DNA of 64,000 nucleotides, from contig CAUYUJ010002058.1 in assembly GCA_963575745.1 (NCBI GenBank), positions 191,802 through 255,801 of the forward strand, in the 5' to 3' direction. Below are positions 49,836 to 60,929 of the stretch, piece after piece (the stretch's first letter is position 1; every line of letters begins with the position of its first letter). The notes below the pieces were generated by a model. It was given only the letters and a program-made list of their open reading frames with translations. It searched no databases and was not told where the DNA came from. Origin of the DNA: Prorocentrum cordatum (lineage: Eukaryota > Sar > Dinophyceae > Prorocentrales > Prorocentraceae). Both the position numbers and the translations under genes were made by a program.

Positions 49836-50465
49836 AGCCCGGCGGCAGGGGCGCCGGGCTCAAGGTGGAGCAGGCGCCGCTCGCGCAGGGGTGGGCCGCC
49901 GCGCCCAGGGCCACGACCAGCCCAGCCCGTCGCCTGCGGGCAGGGTTCCTGGCCGCCTGCCGCCGAGCAGCGGCGCTGCGAGGATGCCTGGAGGACTCCA
50001 GCTGGAGACGCTGCAGCAAGCCCGAGGGTCAGATACGTGTCGCCAGGCGCTTCGTGATTGCGGCGGACGGCTGGGCGCGCGACGGTCAGCTTGCCGGCTT
50101 GGGCGTCGACGCCGTCGCACGCGCGGCGGAGTGGAGGTTGCTCCGCGCGCGCCGCAGGCTGTCGCTGTGGAGATCGCCAAACACACCCAGGCCACGCAGC
50201 TGCGAGACAGAGCTTAAAGGAGTGCTGAACCGAAAGCGGCCGCAGAAGCGGGGGGACGCGACGCCTGCAGGTTCTTCCAGGGTTCCAAGATCAGGCCAAC
50301 CATCCTGGAGAGTCACGACGGCAGTGCGGAGGCCGAGCCGCTGCCACTCGCACGTGGTGTTGCAATGAAGGTGCTGATGGCAGAATGGAGGGCCCTCTGA
50401 GACTGGCCGCGCCCTGAGCGCGAAGCCGACTCCGACCCGCTCGCGCGGGCGTCTGACTCCGACGG

Positions 50466-51460
50466 ATGTTGGGAGGGGTTGCCCCCCATCACCATGGGGG
50501 TGCTCGACTCGGCCCTCGCCCCGTGCAGCGACGGCGCGGCGGCCGGGCCGGACAGGACACACCTGGAGCAGATTCGCCGGCTGCCGCTCCACTGCCGCCA
50601 GGCCTTCCTGGGCGCGGTGCGCCCCTGGGGGCGCGGGCCGACCGGGCGCTTCCCGTCGCCGATTCCGGTGGCCTTGCCCGCGCCCCAGCCAGCCAAGTGG
50701 GAGCAGCGGATCGACTCCCCCTTGCGCTGGGGCAGCGCGGGCAGGACGTGGGAGGAGGCTGGGGCGGCAGATCGCGGCATGCGCGAGCCGCCAGCACCTC
50801 GGCGATTGACCTCGCGAAGTATTGCGAATTCAGTTGCCGCCGCGCGAGCTGAGGGAGGAAGCAGTTGTGACGGTCTCTCCGCCGGTGCTGCGGCGCGCTC
50901 TGCGCTCGTCGCACCGCGCCCAGCGTTGGGCCCTGCTGGGCAGCGGGATCCGCGCCATCGCGGGGCCGAGCGGCGTCGTCGCGGCGACGCGGTGCTCGCG
51001 CTCGGTGGGAGTCGCCAAGTTGCTCACCCACACCCCACTAAAGAGGATTGTGGTCGGGTCGCCGATCGTTCGCGCGCAGAGTTCGGTCGACGACCGCTTG
51101 CCCCAGGCAGTCGGGGCCGCGCGCTTGGCGGCCGAGCAGCTGCTCGCTGCGGCCCAGGAGCTCTGGCCGGTTGTGGACGCCGAGGTCGCCTCGGCCCTCG
51201 GCGAGCGCCGGGGCTCTGCAGGGCTCAAGAGGCGCGCGGGTCTGCGGCGCCTGAGGGGCGACGGCAACGACTACGGCCGACGCCGAGTACAAACGAGAGG
51301 CCACGCAAGGCCGGCAAGACGGCCGTCATGGTCGAGCTGCTGCAGTCGGCCGCGGCCAAGGCGCGCGACCTGTCTCGCGGGTCGCCGCGCGCCGCGGCGG
51401 CGCGGGGCCAAGCCGTCATTGGCGTCGCCGACGGCGAGCTGCACGGGCTGAGGGCCCACG
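50466..51460 (+). pseudogene. LINE reverse transcriptase, frameshifted
   Basis: Motif A is DLAKYCEF at 50,808-50,831 in one frame. The reading then shifts by one base to a frame with QLPPRELREEAVVTVSPPVL, GVVAATRCSRSVGVAKLL (motif B region, about 50,970-51,022) and SSVDDRLPQAVGAARLAAEQ (motif C, the xVDD box, VDD at 51,086-51,094). Before motif A, GPDRTHLEQIRRLPLHCRQA and GRFPSPIPVALPAP resemble the palm entry of dinoflagellate LINE RTs. The Tyr of YVDD is Ser, and the frame is broken, so the enzyme is inactive. Confidence 0.7.
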
Positions 51461-51489
51461 CGTTGGTTTCGCCGGTGCTAAGAGTGAAT

Positions 51490-52735
51490 TCAGCGTGGAT
51501 TTGCGTCTTCGTTTTTCATTTTTATTTTCCTTTTTTTTCTGATATGCTCACGTCAATCGATCATGTGGCTCGGGCGTTCGTGTGAATGCCGCGTGGTCAG
51601 CGAATTTCGAATGTCTTCCGTGCCCTTGATTCTTCCTCATCGTATTCATTTATCTTATTCCTCTTGCCTGCATGGTTTTTCTCTTTATTTCCCTCCCGTT
51701 GTCATCTTCTTTTGTCAGGGCCTGCGGCAGGATCCAACAGGGCGCCGGGAAAGCTGCATGTGAGCTCGAGGAGAGTCCAGCAGGTCCCGAGAAGGATTGC
51801 AAGCAGGCCCTAGGGTCCCAAGACAGGCTTTGTAGGGGTCCAAAACAACTTGCAGACCTGTCTCCTCGCATATGTTCTGACGCGCTTCGGCCGTGGTCCG
51901 CGGGATTTTACTGTTCATCCGCCTTTTTGCCTTCATTTCCGACGTCTCGCGTATTTCCGCCAGCCAAGGCAAGAGCAATCATCAGGCGAGTTGCCTCGAT
52001 CAGCACGTGTAGCAGCATGCGGCGCCGCAGCGAACCGAATGCGTTTTCACCGGTTCTGCACGGGGGGGGGAAGAGGAGGTGGAGGAAGCGAAGGAACAAA
52101 TCTGGTGGCGAAGGACCAGTAGTAACGAAAGAAGAGGAACAGCAAAAGGATGGGCGCGCGCTGGAGGAAACAGCAACATGCTAGAGCATGAGAAGGTCGG
52201 AAGGATGATGAGGGACCTGAGGGGGGGGGGAGGGTTACGAGGAGCCACGGGGAGGCAGCGACCGCATTGGTGATCCGCGCAGAACACCAGTGCGCCGCAT
52301 CCTTTCGTAAACGAGGATGTAGGAATGTGCCAGGCGGGGAGGTGGGGGGGGGGGCATGGGGGAGGTAGGAGGACATGGGGGCAAGAACGCTCAGGACGAA
52401 GCAGTTCCGGAGACGGTGCCCAGGCAAATTGCGTTGATCAGAAACGTGTTCCAGCATGGTGCTCAACCAAGAGGGCGACGCTGTTTACGTTAGAAACGTG
52501 AGGACGGCGCAGGAGGAATCGGAGGATTAACAGCAGCGGGGAAGGAGGACAAGGAGGAGGATGACGAGGAAGCGGAGGAGGGGCGGGATGAGGACGCGGA
52601 GTAGGAAAAGGAAGGATGGGAGAGAAAAAGTCACGACGACGGCCAGAATCAATCATGGAGGATTTTGTTCTCCACATCCAAAGTGGGGTTCTTGTTTTCT
52701 CTGGGCACCCCGCGCAGGAACAGGACAGGAACGCG
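51490..52735. other. No gene seen
   Basis: After the LINE there is about 1.2 kb of mixed sequence: AT-richer at 51,490-51,720, G-runs at 52,065, 52,220 and 52,345, and GGA-rich at 52,520-52,620. No supported gene or repeat match in the window. Confidence 0.45.
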
Positions 52736-52737
52736 CA

Positions 52738-52990
52738 CACACCCACTCACACTCACTCACACTCTCATCATCAACCTCATCAGCATCATCGATGATGCTC
52801 TCTCACATGCTTAGTCACTCACATACTCATCATCATCATCACTCGCACTCTCTCACACGCTCCCGAACATCATCATCATCATCATCATCGGCATCGGCAT
52901 CATCCTCATTCTAACATCATCATCGCCACCACCACTCACAATCAATCATCATCCTCTTCACCACTCATCTTCACCACCACTCATCATCCT
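52738..52990. repeat. CAT/CACT low-complexity tract
   Basis: TCACACTCACTCACACTC and CATCATCATCATC repeats with some GATGATG form a region of simple sequence before the 160-bp array. Confidence 0.85.
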
Positions 52991-53010
52991 CATCCTCATC
53001 ATCGTTGAGT

Positions 53011-53925
53011 AAATTGTGAGGAAGTCTCAGGCGGGAGCCCCCTCCCTATGGGGCCCGCAGATCATGTTGGAAATCCGAGCGGGTCATCGGAAACCTATAA
53101 CTGTCGTCACTTTTGGGCTCGTCAAGCCTGAAAATGGAGGAAGTCTCAGGCGGGAGCCTCGTCTGTGAGTGAATTGGGAGGAAGTCTCAGGCGGGAGCTC
53201 CCTCCCTATGGGGCCCGCAGATCACGTTGGTAATCCGAGCGGGTGATCGGAAACTTGTAACTGTCGTCACTTTTGGGCTCCCCAAGCCTAAATTTGGAGG
53301 AAGTCTCAGGCGGGAGCCTCGTCTGTGAGTGAATTCTGAGGAAGGCTCAGGCGGGAGCCCCCTCCCTATGGGGCCCGCAGATCATGTTGGTAATCCGAGC
53401 GGGTCATCGGAAACCTGTAACTGTCGTCACTTTTGGGCTCGTCAAGCCTGAATTTGGAGGAAGTCTCAGGCGGGAGCCTCGTCTCTGAGTGAATTGTGAG
53501 GAAGTCTCAGGCGGGAGCCCACTCCCTATGGGGCCCGCAGATCACGTTGGTAATCCGAGCGGGTCAACGGAAACTTGTAACTGTCGTCACTTTTGGGCTC
53601 CTCAAGCCTGAATATGGAGGAAGTCTCAGGCGGGAGCCTCGTCTCTGAGTGAATTGTGAGGAAGTCTCAGGCGGGAGCCCCCTCCCTATGGGGCCCGCAG
53701 ATCATGTTGGTAATCCGAGCGGGTCATCGGAACCTTGTAACTGTCGTCACTTTTGGGTTCCTCAAGCCTGAATATGGAGGAAGTCTCAGGCGGGAGCCTC
53801 GTCTCTGAGTGAACTGCGAGGAAGTCTCAGGCGGGGGCCCCCTCCCTATGGGGCCCGCAGATCATGTTGGCAATCCGAGCGGGTCATCCAACACCTGTAA
53901 CTGTCGTCAATTTTGGGTTCTCGCG
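53011..53925 (+). repeat. 160-bp tandem repeat, 5.7 units, exact period
   Basis: Units begin at 53,011, 53,171, 53,331, 53,491, 53,651 and 53,811, each exactly 160 bases apart. Each contains GAGGAAGTCTCAGGCGGGAG twice (at the start and about 118 bases later), CCTCCCTATGGGGCCCGCAG, TAATCCGAGCGGGTCA and AACTGTCGTCACTTTTGGG. Units differ at only a few bases. The last unit runs to about 53,925, 60 bases before the helicase exon, so the array is probably intronic. Confidence 0.95.
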
Positions 53926-53988
53926 CTGCCAGAACGCAGTTCCCAGGCCACTTTTTGGAAGCAACAAGGAAGTTTTTGGGCCCCTCAG

Positions 53989-54471
53989 GTCGCCGAGGTG
54001 CTGCGACAGGGCGCCGAAGGCGCCGACGACGACGGCCAGGCCGAGGCGCGGGCGCGGAGCTTGCTGATGTTCAGGCCCAGCGAAAGGGAGTTCACATGGC
54101 AGAGCTCGGGGGCGCACAGCGTGCGCCGCTCGGGGTTCACCCTGACGCACGCGCCCTACCTGACCTCCACGCTGTCGCAGGGCCAGACGCTGCGCAAGGG
54201 CGTCACCATCGACTGCGCGAGAGACGAGGACGCTGGCCGCACGGGCATGTCGGACGAGCAGTGGTGGCTGCACCTCTACGTCATGTTCTCCCGCGCCACG
54301 TGCATGCGGAACATGCTGATCCTGCGGCCGCCGCCGCGAGAGTTCCTGGAGTGCGGGCCGCCGGCGTCCCTGCGGGAGGCGCTCCTGGAGTTCGACAAGA
54401 GAGCGGTTTTGTCCAGGGCGGAGGCGAAGCAGCTCGCGGCAGAGCTGGGCTTCGCGCTGCCTTCCGCCTGA
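53989..54471 (+). CDS. Pif1/UvrD-like helicase, C-terminal exon (partial)
   Basis: The exon starts after a pyrimidine-rich acceptor (GGGCCCCTCAG ending 53,988) and runs in one frame to TGA at 54,469-54,471, about 160 residues. TSTLSQGQTLRKGVTIDC (SQGQTL at 54,175-54,192) matches the helicase motif usually seen as HKSQGxT, and WWLHLYVMFSRAT (LYVMFSRAT at 54,274-54,300) matches motif VI, YVALSR. The sequence continues MLILRPPPREFLECGPP and an alanine/leucine-rich helical end. SF1 helicases of this type unwind DNA. The ATP-binding exons must lie upstream, outside what I can recognise. An ATG-started frame from 53,809 would run through the tandem repeat and is rejected as the start. Confidence 0.75.
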   Translation, partial: VAEVLRQGAEGADDDGQAEARARSLLMFRPSEREFTWQSSGAHSVRRSGFTLTHAPYLTSTLSQGQTLRKGVTIDCARDEDAGRTGMSDEQWWLHLYVMFSRATCMRNMLILRPPPREFLECGPPASLREALLEFDKRAVLSRAEAKQLAAELGFALPSA

Positions 54472-54489
54472 GCGCGGCTGCGCCTCGCT

Positions 54490-54600
54490 CGAAGCCCGCG
54501 GGGCTGTCCCAACGGCTTGGTCTTGCGCGCCAACGGCTCGCGGGGTTGTCCCGACAGCCTGGCCCGCGGGGTTGTCCCAACGGCTGCGCGACGTGACCAG
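54490..54600. repeat. Short tandem repeat GCGGGGTTGTCCCAACGG
   Basis: Four imperfect units of about 27 bases follow the helicase stop. From 54,600 to 54,900 I see no feature. Confidence 0.7.
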
Positions 54601-54904
54601 TAGAGAACGCGCCTGTGCTGGCCGTGGCGGCGACGGCGCCGAGGAACATCGACATGCGCGCTCGTGCAACAGGAAGGGGAGGAGGTGGCGGGGCGCGGAA
54701 CAAACAGGGGGGCGAGGATGGGGACAACGTAAGGAGTGGAAGGGGGGCCCGCGCCAAGGCGAGAGGAAATATACGCAGAAGAGACAGCCAGGGCGCCTCG
54801 CCAACCACGAGGACGACGGTGATGGCTTTTTCCAGATTCGCCCAGAGGATTCTCATGTGGGGTTCTTCCGTCGGAGTAATTTGTTTTTCGCACACGGCTC
54901 TTAT

Positions 54905-55470
54905 TAGAAGCCCCATTGGGGTGATTTGTGGGCCATTGTGGAGCTAATTTTGAGCCATTTTGGGAGGGCCTACGGGGTCCTCTTGAGGCTGTTTCGGGCC
55001 TCCTTGGGATCCTCTTCGGGGTCTCGTGGGCCCGTCTTGGAGGCCTTGGGTGCCCTCTCGGGGCCATCTTGGAAACGCCGCCAGTCAAAGAGTACGGGGG
55101 GAGGGTCCTTGCAGCGCCCCGTCTCTGGAGCCGCCCACGTCGCCTCTTGGCGCTCTCTTGGGGCGTTCTTCGGCTGCTCTTGAGCACTCTCGGCGCCGTC
55201 TTGGGGCCTGTCGGGTTCTTCTGGAGGGCCATCTCAGGCCAGCGCGGCCATCTTGATGCCTCAAGAGCCCATGGAAAACGAAAAAGGCGACGAGACATAA
55301 CACAAAGCACGCAATGGTTTTCACTTTTTTTTGTCTTGGAGGCCTCCTTGGAGAGCTCGAAGGGCACGCGGGGCCGTCTTGACGCGGTCGTGACGACTCT
55401 CAGAGGCATGTTGAAGGCTATTCGGAATCGTCCTGGGATGCATTGAGCGATATTGGAGGCGTATTTGGGC
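54905..55470 (+). repeat. GC-rich repeat family, plus-orientation arm
   Basis: Words such as GTCTTGGAGGCCTCCTTGG, GGGGCCGTCTTGACGC and GGCATGTTGAAGGC form degenerate units related to those at 17.1-18.1 kb. The end (55,320-55,460) is inversely matched by 56,150-56,340. Confidence 0.55.
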
Positions 55471-55810
55471 TCCTTGCAGCCATCTCGGATACATTTTGGG
55501 CCGTATTCGGCGCTCCAACGACCCGCTGCCACCTTCCCGCGCATGAAGGATTGGGCGGGGAAATGGGGAACCGTGTCCATGAAGGGGAAGAGTGGGATTG
55601 GATGAATTACTTCGTCACGCCGCTCACGCTTAAAGGGGTGCTGGGATTCCTGTCTCCCTCCGGCCCTCTCCCGCGGCGTGCCCCCCCCCCCTCCCTCCCT
55701 GTGACTTCTCCCCCCCCTCCCTCCCTCCTTCCAGGCTCCGCGCGCGGCCGAGTGAAAACTTCGGGGAGAAACACAACAACTCGTCTTGAATACCTCTCCG
55801 AATTCTTGGT

Positions 55811-55861
55811 GGATTTTTCCTTGGGCGCGCGCGTCGAAAAAACACGCGCGGAAAAATCCGG
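55811..55861. repeat. Hairpin GGATTTTTCC..CGCGCG
   Basis: GGATTTTTCCTTGGGCGCGC and GCGCGGAAAAATCC are inverted around TCGAAAAAACA. The surrounding 55,790-55,930 also repeats GGAAAAATCCGGG. Confidence 0.75.
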
Positions 55862-56119
55862 GGGGCACCCGGAAAAATTCACGCGGTTTCCGGGGCAAAC
55901 TCACATTTGGATTTGGAAAAATCCGGGCAGAATTCACTCGAGAATCCGGGATAGTATTCCCAGGCGGTCGTGGACAAATCCCACCAGCCATGCAGAGCGT
56001 GGGCGGCGGTTTAAAGGGCTAGCTTATCCGCGCGTTTCTCCCTGGCAGGGACGGGGGCCCCCCCCCTGCCCTCTCTCGTCCCCGGGCGTGGGCAGAGAGT
56101 GGCCGCGGGGCGGTGGAGT

Positions 56120-56700
56120 GCCCGAAATGGCCGAAGATGTCTCCAAAGGAACCGCAGGCAACCCAAGAAGGATTCCGAGATCGCTCCATATACTTGCAGA
56201 TGGTACAATGTTGCTTCCAATGCGCCTCCAAGCCCCCTCAAGACCGTTTCGTGACAGCCCGCAATTATCTTTCGAGCTCTTGAAGGAGGCCTCCAACAGG
56301 TTCACCTCCTTTACAATCACTGTGCGCTTCATTTTTTTCCTTCTCGCCTTTTTGCTTTCCGTAGTTTCTAGAGGCCTCGAGATGGCTGCGAGTTGGTTTG
56401 AATTTGCTTTGAGAGGGGGCCATCGGGGCCCAAGTCGGCTTCAAGAGCACCAAAGAGCGGCCCAAAACGCTTCAAGGGCGTCGCAAGAGGGCCGCATTTG
56501 GCGACTGGGGGGCTCGAGAAGGAATGGGGCGTTGCTAGGGCCCCACTTCTTTGACAGACGGCTTCAATCTGGCCCCGGGAGGGCCCCCGAGGCTTCCAGA
56601 GGGGCCCAGGAGATCCCCGAAACGACCCGAAGAGGGCCCCGAGGGGCTCCAAGACAGCCGCCAAAGGCAGCCATAATTGCCCTAAGAGAGCGCCGCGGCG
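56120..56700 (-). repeat. GC-rich repeat family, minus-orientation arm
   Basis: Read on the minus strand it gives TTGGAGGCCTCCTTCAAGAG, CTCGAAAG, GGTCTTGAGGGGGCTTGGAG and GGAATCCTTCTTGGG, matching the plus-strand arm at 54.9-55.5 kb. The two arms face each other across about 650 bases. Confidence 0.55.
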
Positions 56701-56799
56701 GCACCGATATGGCGACGTTGATGGGGCGCCCCGCAGGCACCTAGAGCGAGCGACTCGAGATCCTCGATGATTGATGCCCGTCGTCGTCAGCGTGTTTTT

Positions 56800-57350
56800 T
56801 TTTTTTCTCTATCCTTTATCTTTCCCTTCCTTGTCCTCCTCCTCCTCCTCGTCCCTCTTCCGTGACCTCCTCCTTTTTCTGCTCCCTCCCCGTTCCTGTG
56901 TATCTTCCGATTAATTACTCCTGCGCCCTTTTCTTTCCCTAATGCAACGGTTGTCATCTTTTTTTTCTTGCTTTGCATGCTGCTTCACTTCGCTTTCATG
57001 TTTAGCGCAACTTGCTTGGGATTCGAGTCTGCAAATGCTTTCTTCTGCATGTTTTTGCCCCTCCTATTCCCTCCTACTTCCCCCTGCTCTTGATCCTCCC
57101 ACCTCTTCCTACACCCTCGCTGGTGATGGGCGCACGGCGCACGCGCGTTCCGCGCGGATCACTGGTGCGCCTTTTGCCTCCCTCAGGCTTCTTGTGCTTC
57201 TTCCTACCTCCCCCAAGCTCCTCTTCCGTGCCCCTACCTGCTCATGCTCTTGCACGTTTCCAGTCTTTCCTGTCACCATACTTCCTCTCTTCACCGTGTT
57301 CATTATGATTTTCATTTTCCGCCCACCTCCTTTGCTCCGCTTCCTGCACC
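56800..57350. repeat. Pyrimidine-rich tract
   Basis: Long stretches of T and C with CTTCCTCC-type repeats and no supported gene. The following 57,350-57,990 has lower GC content than average and several overlapping short frames without a recognisable domain. Confidence 0.55.
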
Positions 57351-57994
57351 TCATCATCCGCGAATGCGGATGCGGCTCGCTATTTTCGCCGCTTGCCCGA
57401 TTACCCGGCCTTGATCAGGGCGACTCGCCTCGCGGTTGTTCATGGATTGGCTCGTGAGGATCTGAGCAACGCGTCAATGACTTCAGCGGGCGTCTAGGTG
57501 TTATTGTTGGCGCATGGGCGTTGCCGCTGGGGTTTACCGCGGGCCAGTATGATTAACAATTGCAAGCGGCGCGTTGGCAGGCATTCGCCTTCCTGGAGAC
57601 ATCTGTCTGGTTTCGCAGTGACCTTCTTTCGCACTGCTCTTGTTTATTTGCCTCCAGTTTGCGGCTGTATGTTTGTAGCTGAGCCCCATCAGACGGCTAT
57701 AATTCCGCTGCCCTCGCTCGATGTATAACCGTCCCCGCCGCAATGCTCGTGAGCTTTCCGGTGGGCTGATCATTCGTGGTTTTGTCTGCAGTTGGACTGC
57801 GGGCGGAACGCGGGCGCCGCTTATGCAGCATTCCATTGTTCGTTTTCCTCTGAGGGCATCCGCAGTGGATTTTGCGCGCGTTTGTTTTTTTTTTGCTGAG
57901 CAGATCAGTTCAATAAGATCTGTCGTTGTTCGGCACGAGGCCACTAAAATGAAATTTGAAAAGGAAAAAATATCCACGCGTCCCTTCATAGCCC

Positions 57995-58861
57995 TTGGCG
58001 AAGCCAACGCGCGCTGAGGGCCCTGGGCCGCCCGGCCCCTGGGGCCTCCATCGGCCTGCGCGCCCGCGCGATGAGCGGGGCGATCCACCGAGACCCCTGC
58101 AGGCGGCGCGCAGCGCGGAGACAGGCGAGGCCCAGGCGACGGCGGTCGACGACGGGCAGCGGCTGACCAACAATGCGGTGCTCGACGAGATCCGCAGGCG
58201 CGGGCAGGAGATAGAGTCGCGGCGCCGACCATGGGCCGTGCGCACTGGCCCGAGCTGGGCTGCAGTGCTGACTTTTTCGCGAGTCGGCTGCCAGCTGCGC
58301 CGGCGCGGCGGCCTTGCCGACCACCTCGGCGGAGATGTGAACTTGTTTTTGTCCGTTCGTTCGGCTCCCTGTGCCAGGTGGCTCGCCAGGCCGCGCTGGC
58401 GGCCTCTGATGTCGTGGCTTCGCGTCGGTTTCAGGCCCCGCGGGTGGCGGAGATCCATCGGGCCCCCGCCTTAGCCGAGCTAGCGAAGGACACCTCGGAA
58501 GTTCGGTGCAAGAGGCGCATGGATGCGCTTCGGCCCGACAGTGCTGGAGCGCACCTGCGCCAGCAGCGCCCCTATCCTAGCTGGCGGGCCCACTGGCCCC
58601 TCTGGCAGGCAGTGCGGCTGCCTTGGCTCGATGTGGCAAAGGGTTTTGACCGCCCTTGTCTTGCTGTCGCTCGGTGGGAGGAGCGTTCTGCTGACTTGCT
58701 CGAGGTTGCCAAGATGGCAGAGGCCAGTGTGCCACAAAATGCCGAGCTTTCTGCGCGTGACATCACGGCCTCGCCAGATCGCTGCTGCGGCCAGACGGAC
58801 GTGACTGATGCTGACCAGTGCAGATTTGTAGGTTGCGCGCCAGGGTGGATGTTCTCGGGCG
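57995..58861 (+). pseudogene. LINE 3' region before RNase H, degenerate
   Basis: GC-rich frames with RLTNNAVLDEIRRRGQEIES and, in another frame, HLRQQRPYPSWRAHWPLWQA suggest the thumb/linker region between reverse transcriptase and RNase H in a LINE. No catalytic motif is present and the frames are broken, so this is a positional inference from the RNase H that follows. Confidence 0.3.
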
Positions 58862-59370
58862 GCGGCGTTCGCGGATGAGTCGTCGTTCTTCGCCTCCCAC
58901 GGTGGCTTGCGCAGGGCGGCTTGGTCGGTGGAGCGCATCGACGATGATGCCAGCTTCCGTTGCGCCATGTACGGAGCTGTCCTCGTTGGCCCGGTCCCCG
59001 GGTCAGAGCTGGAGAGGTGCCGGAGGTTTTGCGTATTGCATGCTGTGCAAGTTCTTTGCCTCGCACAACCTGGAAGGCCCCGTGCGTCTTGTTGTTTCTG
59101 ATTGTGCGGGCGCGGTCGGCTGCGCAACGGACCCAAGGGATGCCTTGTGCCCGTCGGATCCCAATCGTCACTCCTGGACATAATGATGGGCCAAGCACGG
59201 CACCCCGCCTACAAAGTAAAACCTCGCACCTACGCCAGCGAGGACGTCTCGTTTGTAGACGCATTGCGCAGGCTCGGCAATGCCGCGGCAGATCGACGGG
59301 CCAAGAAAGGAGCCAGCCTGTGGAACACCCCTGAGCAGATAATCTTGTTTGTAGAAGCTTACGAAGCGCG
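58862..59370 (+). pseudogene. LINE RNase H domain broken by two frameshifts
   Basis: Three blocks in three frames join into one RNase H pattern. Block 1 (58,862-59,020) has FADESSFFASHGGLRRAAWS, with the first catalytic Asp at 58,874 (usual TDGS). Block 2 (about 59,026-59,180) has EGPVRLVVSDCAGAVGC, with the Asp of the SDC motif. Block 3 (about 59,160-59,320) has RRLGNAAADRRAKKGASLW, with GN at 59,276 and the last Asp at 59,291. RNase H degrades the RNA strand during LINE reverse transcription. The acid residues are kept, but two frameshifts make the copy inactive. Bases 59,370-59,890 hold no further supported gene. Confidence 0.75.
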
Positions 59371-59899
59371 AGCCCAGGAGCTTGTCATATGGGTTGGTCG
59401 CGTGAACTCGTGGCTCGTGGACCCAGGTTTTGCCGACGCCGGCGGAGTAGCTGGAACCTCTGGGAGGCGGCGCTGGAGCTCGGCGAGATTGCGGGGCCAG
59501 AAGACGAAGTTGCTGCCCTGCACGAGGCTTGGGAGGCCCGCGAGCTCTCAGGGGGGGACAGAAAGTTCGCGATCCCACGCCCGAGCCCGTCGGGGGGCGG
59601 TGTGGCGTTCGGGGCGGGGGAGATCGACGGACGGCCGCGGCTCTCTGGGCGCTTTGTGGCGTGTGATGTAGGAGGCGACGCCGACGACCACCCGACCCCG
59701 TTCTTCTGTAAGACGCGCGGGGCCTCGGTGATGCCGCGCGCGTCCCCAGGGAAAGGCCTTGCTGCTAAGCGTCTCGGATTTCAGCGTGCGGGTCTCAGGT
59801 TCCCGCGTTTTCGCTTCGGGTGCCGCCTGCACCCGTCTGTGGTCTCGTCTCTGGAGCCCGCTGGGTTCAGAGGAGTTAGCGAGAACGCGAGAGGGGAAG

Positions 59900-60088
59900 C
59901 ACACACACACACAAACTTACACACACACACACACACACACACTTACACACTTACACACTTACACACATACACACTTACACACTTACACACTTACACACAC
60001 GAACACACAAAACACACACAAACACACACACACAAACACACACACACACACTTACACACACTTACATACACTTACACACACACACACC
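59900..60088 (-). repeat. ACACTT/CA repeat tract
   Basis: CACACA runs mixed with ACACTTACACACTT units over about 190 bases. Confidence 0.95.
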
Positions 60089-60117
60089 GAGGGCGGGCCT
60101 CTCCTGGGTGGTTTTCA

Positions 60118-60285
60118 GGAGCGAACAAACACACAGACACAATGCATCGCCGATTCCCCCGAACATCTGGGACAATCTGGGAAGTGGGGGGGGGGGAAGA
60201 CAGAAACCCAGAAACTATGGGGAAATAGGGGGGGGATCCTGTTTTTTGTGTCTATTTCTTTGTGCGCCCCAGGGCCCCTGCAGGT
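60118..60285 (+). mobile_element. M7 element, copy 4
   Basis: Begins GGAGCGAACAAACACACAGA, has ATCGCCGATTCCCCC, GGGAAGACAGAAACCCAG and TTTGTGTCTATTTCTTTGTG, then CCCCAGGGCCCCTG. It aligns over its length with copy 3. Confidence 0.75.
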
Positions 60286-60334
60286 TCAGGGTGCGGGTCC
60301 CGGGGTGCGCGACGGCCCCTTGCACAGGACCAGG

Positions 60335-60500
60335 TTCACGTCGGGCCTGGTCCCCCACAGGAGGAACATTCAGAGAGAGTCAAAACACAGTCTGGCGGCG
60401 ATGTCTTTCGTATTGTTTCTTTTGCTTGAGCATTGGTTGATATCATTGTTTGAACATTTTCCGTCCAGAATCCGCCTGTGGGGGGACATGCCCGACCTAA
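60335..60500. mobile_element. M1 element, copy 5
   Basis: Left TTCACGTCGGGCCTGGTCCC, then CCACAGGAGGAAC; right CCTGTGGGGGGACATGCCCG, then ACCTAA. Flanking octamers (GGACCAGG, CACTTAGG) share only the final three bases, so the target duplication has decayed or the left end is misplaced. Confidence 0.75.
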
Positions 60501-60929
60501 CACTTAGGTCCCCTTCATGACCACTATAAGCTCGCCTTCCTGCACGGTTTCTCCTCGCCCGATTCGGCGGTCGATTGGGCGAACGAGCCCCGACGAAGCC
60601 GCAGGGAAGCGGACGAGTTTCGGCCCCGTCCTGGGGCAGCAGGTGCCTGGCATGTGTTTCGCCACGCGGTGGCGAGACGGATTCATCCGCATATGCCAGT
60701 GCACCCTGGCACCCTGCCTCCTTCCTCCTGCCTCCCGGTCCTCATTGTTTTGTCCCTCCCGCTTTCTCTTCCCTAATCCTCCCTCCCCCTTTTTTTACTC
60801 CCATCCTCCTCGTGCATCCTTCTTCCCTGTGAACTGTTTGTTCTCCTGTCTCCTGCTCGCTACCGCGCTCCATCCTCACTCTTCCTTGTCGGTGCTCTTC
60901 CCTCGTCTTCAGTAAATCCAATTCGAGAA

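Larger units (their letters stand above)
47820..51480 (+). mobile_element. Degenerate LINE-type retrotransposon (5' to RT part)
   Basis: In order on the plus strand lie a coiled-coil ORF1-like region, the C-terminal part of an endonuclease/exonuclease/phosphatase domain, and a reverse transcriptase with recognisable motifs A, B and C. Reading passes between frames several times and contains stop codons, so the copy is dead. The sequence becomes AT-richer (CGTTTTTCATTTTTATTTTC) at about 51,500. No target duplication or tail was identified. An RNase H domain of similar type lies 7.4 kb downstream at 58.9 kb and may belong to this or to another copy. Confidence 0.7.

Noticed and set aside
53809-53988. 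ATG-started extension of the helicase frame
   Set aside because: The extension translates the last unit of the 160-bp tandem repeat. A splice acceptor at 53,988 gives a better exon start.
54940-54962. Possible third spliced-leader relic (AGCCATTTTGG)
   Set aside because: Only 11 bases match and the bases on both sides disagree with the leader. Likely chance.
59900-60088. Possible telomere-like ACACTT repeat
   Set aside because: The known dinoflagellate telomere repeat is TTTAGGG. This is an internal CA-type microsatellite.
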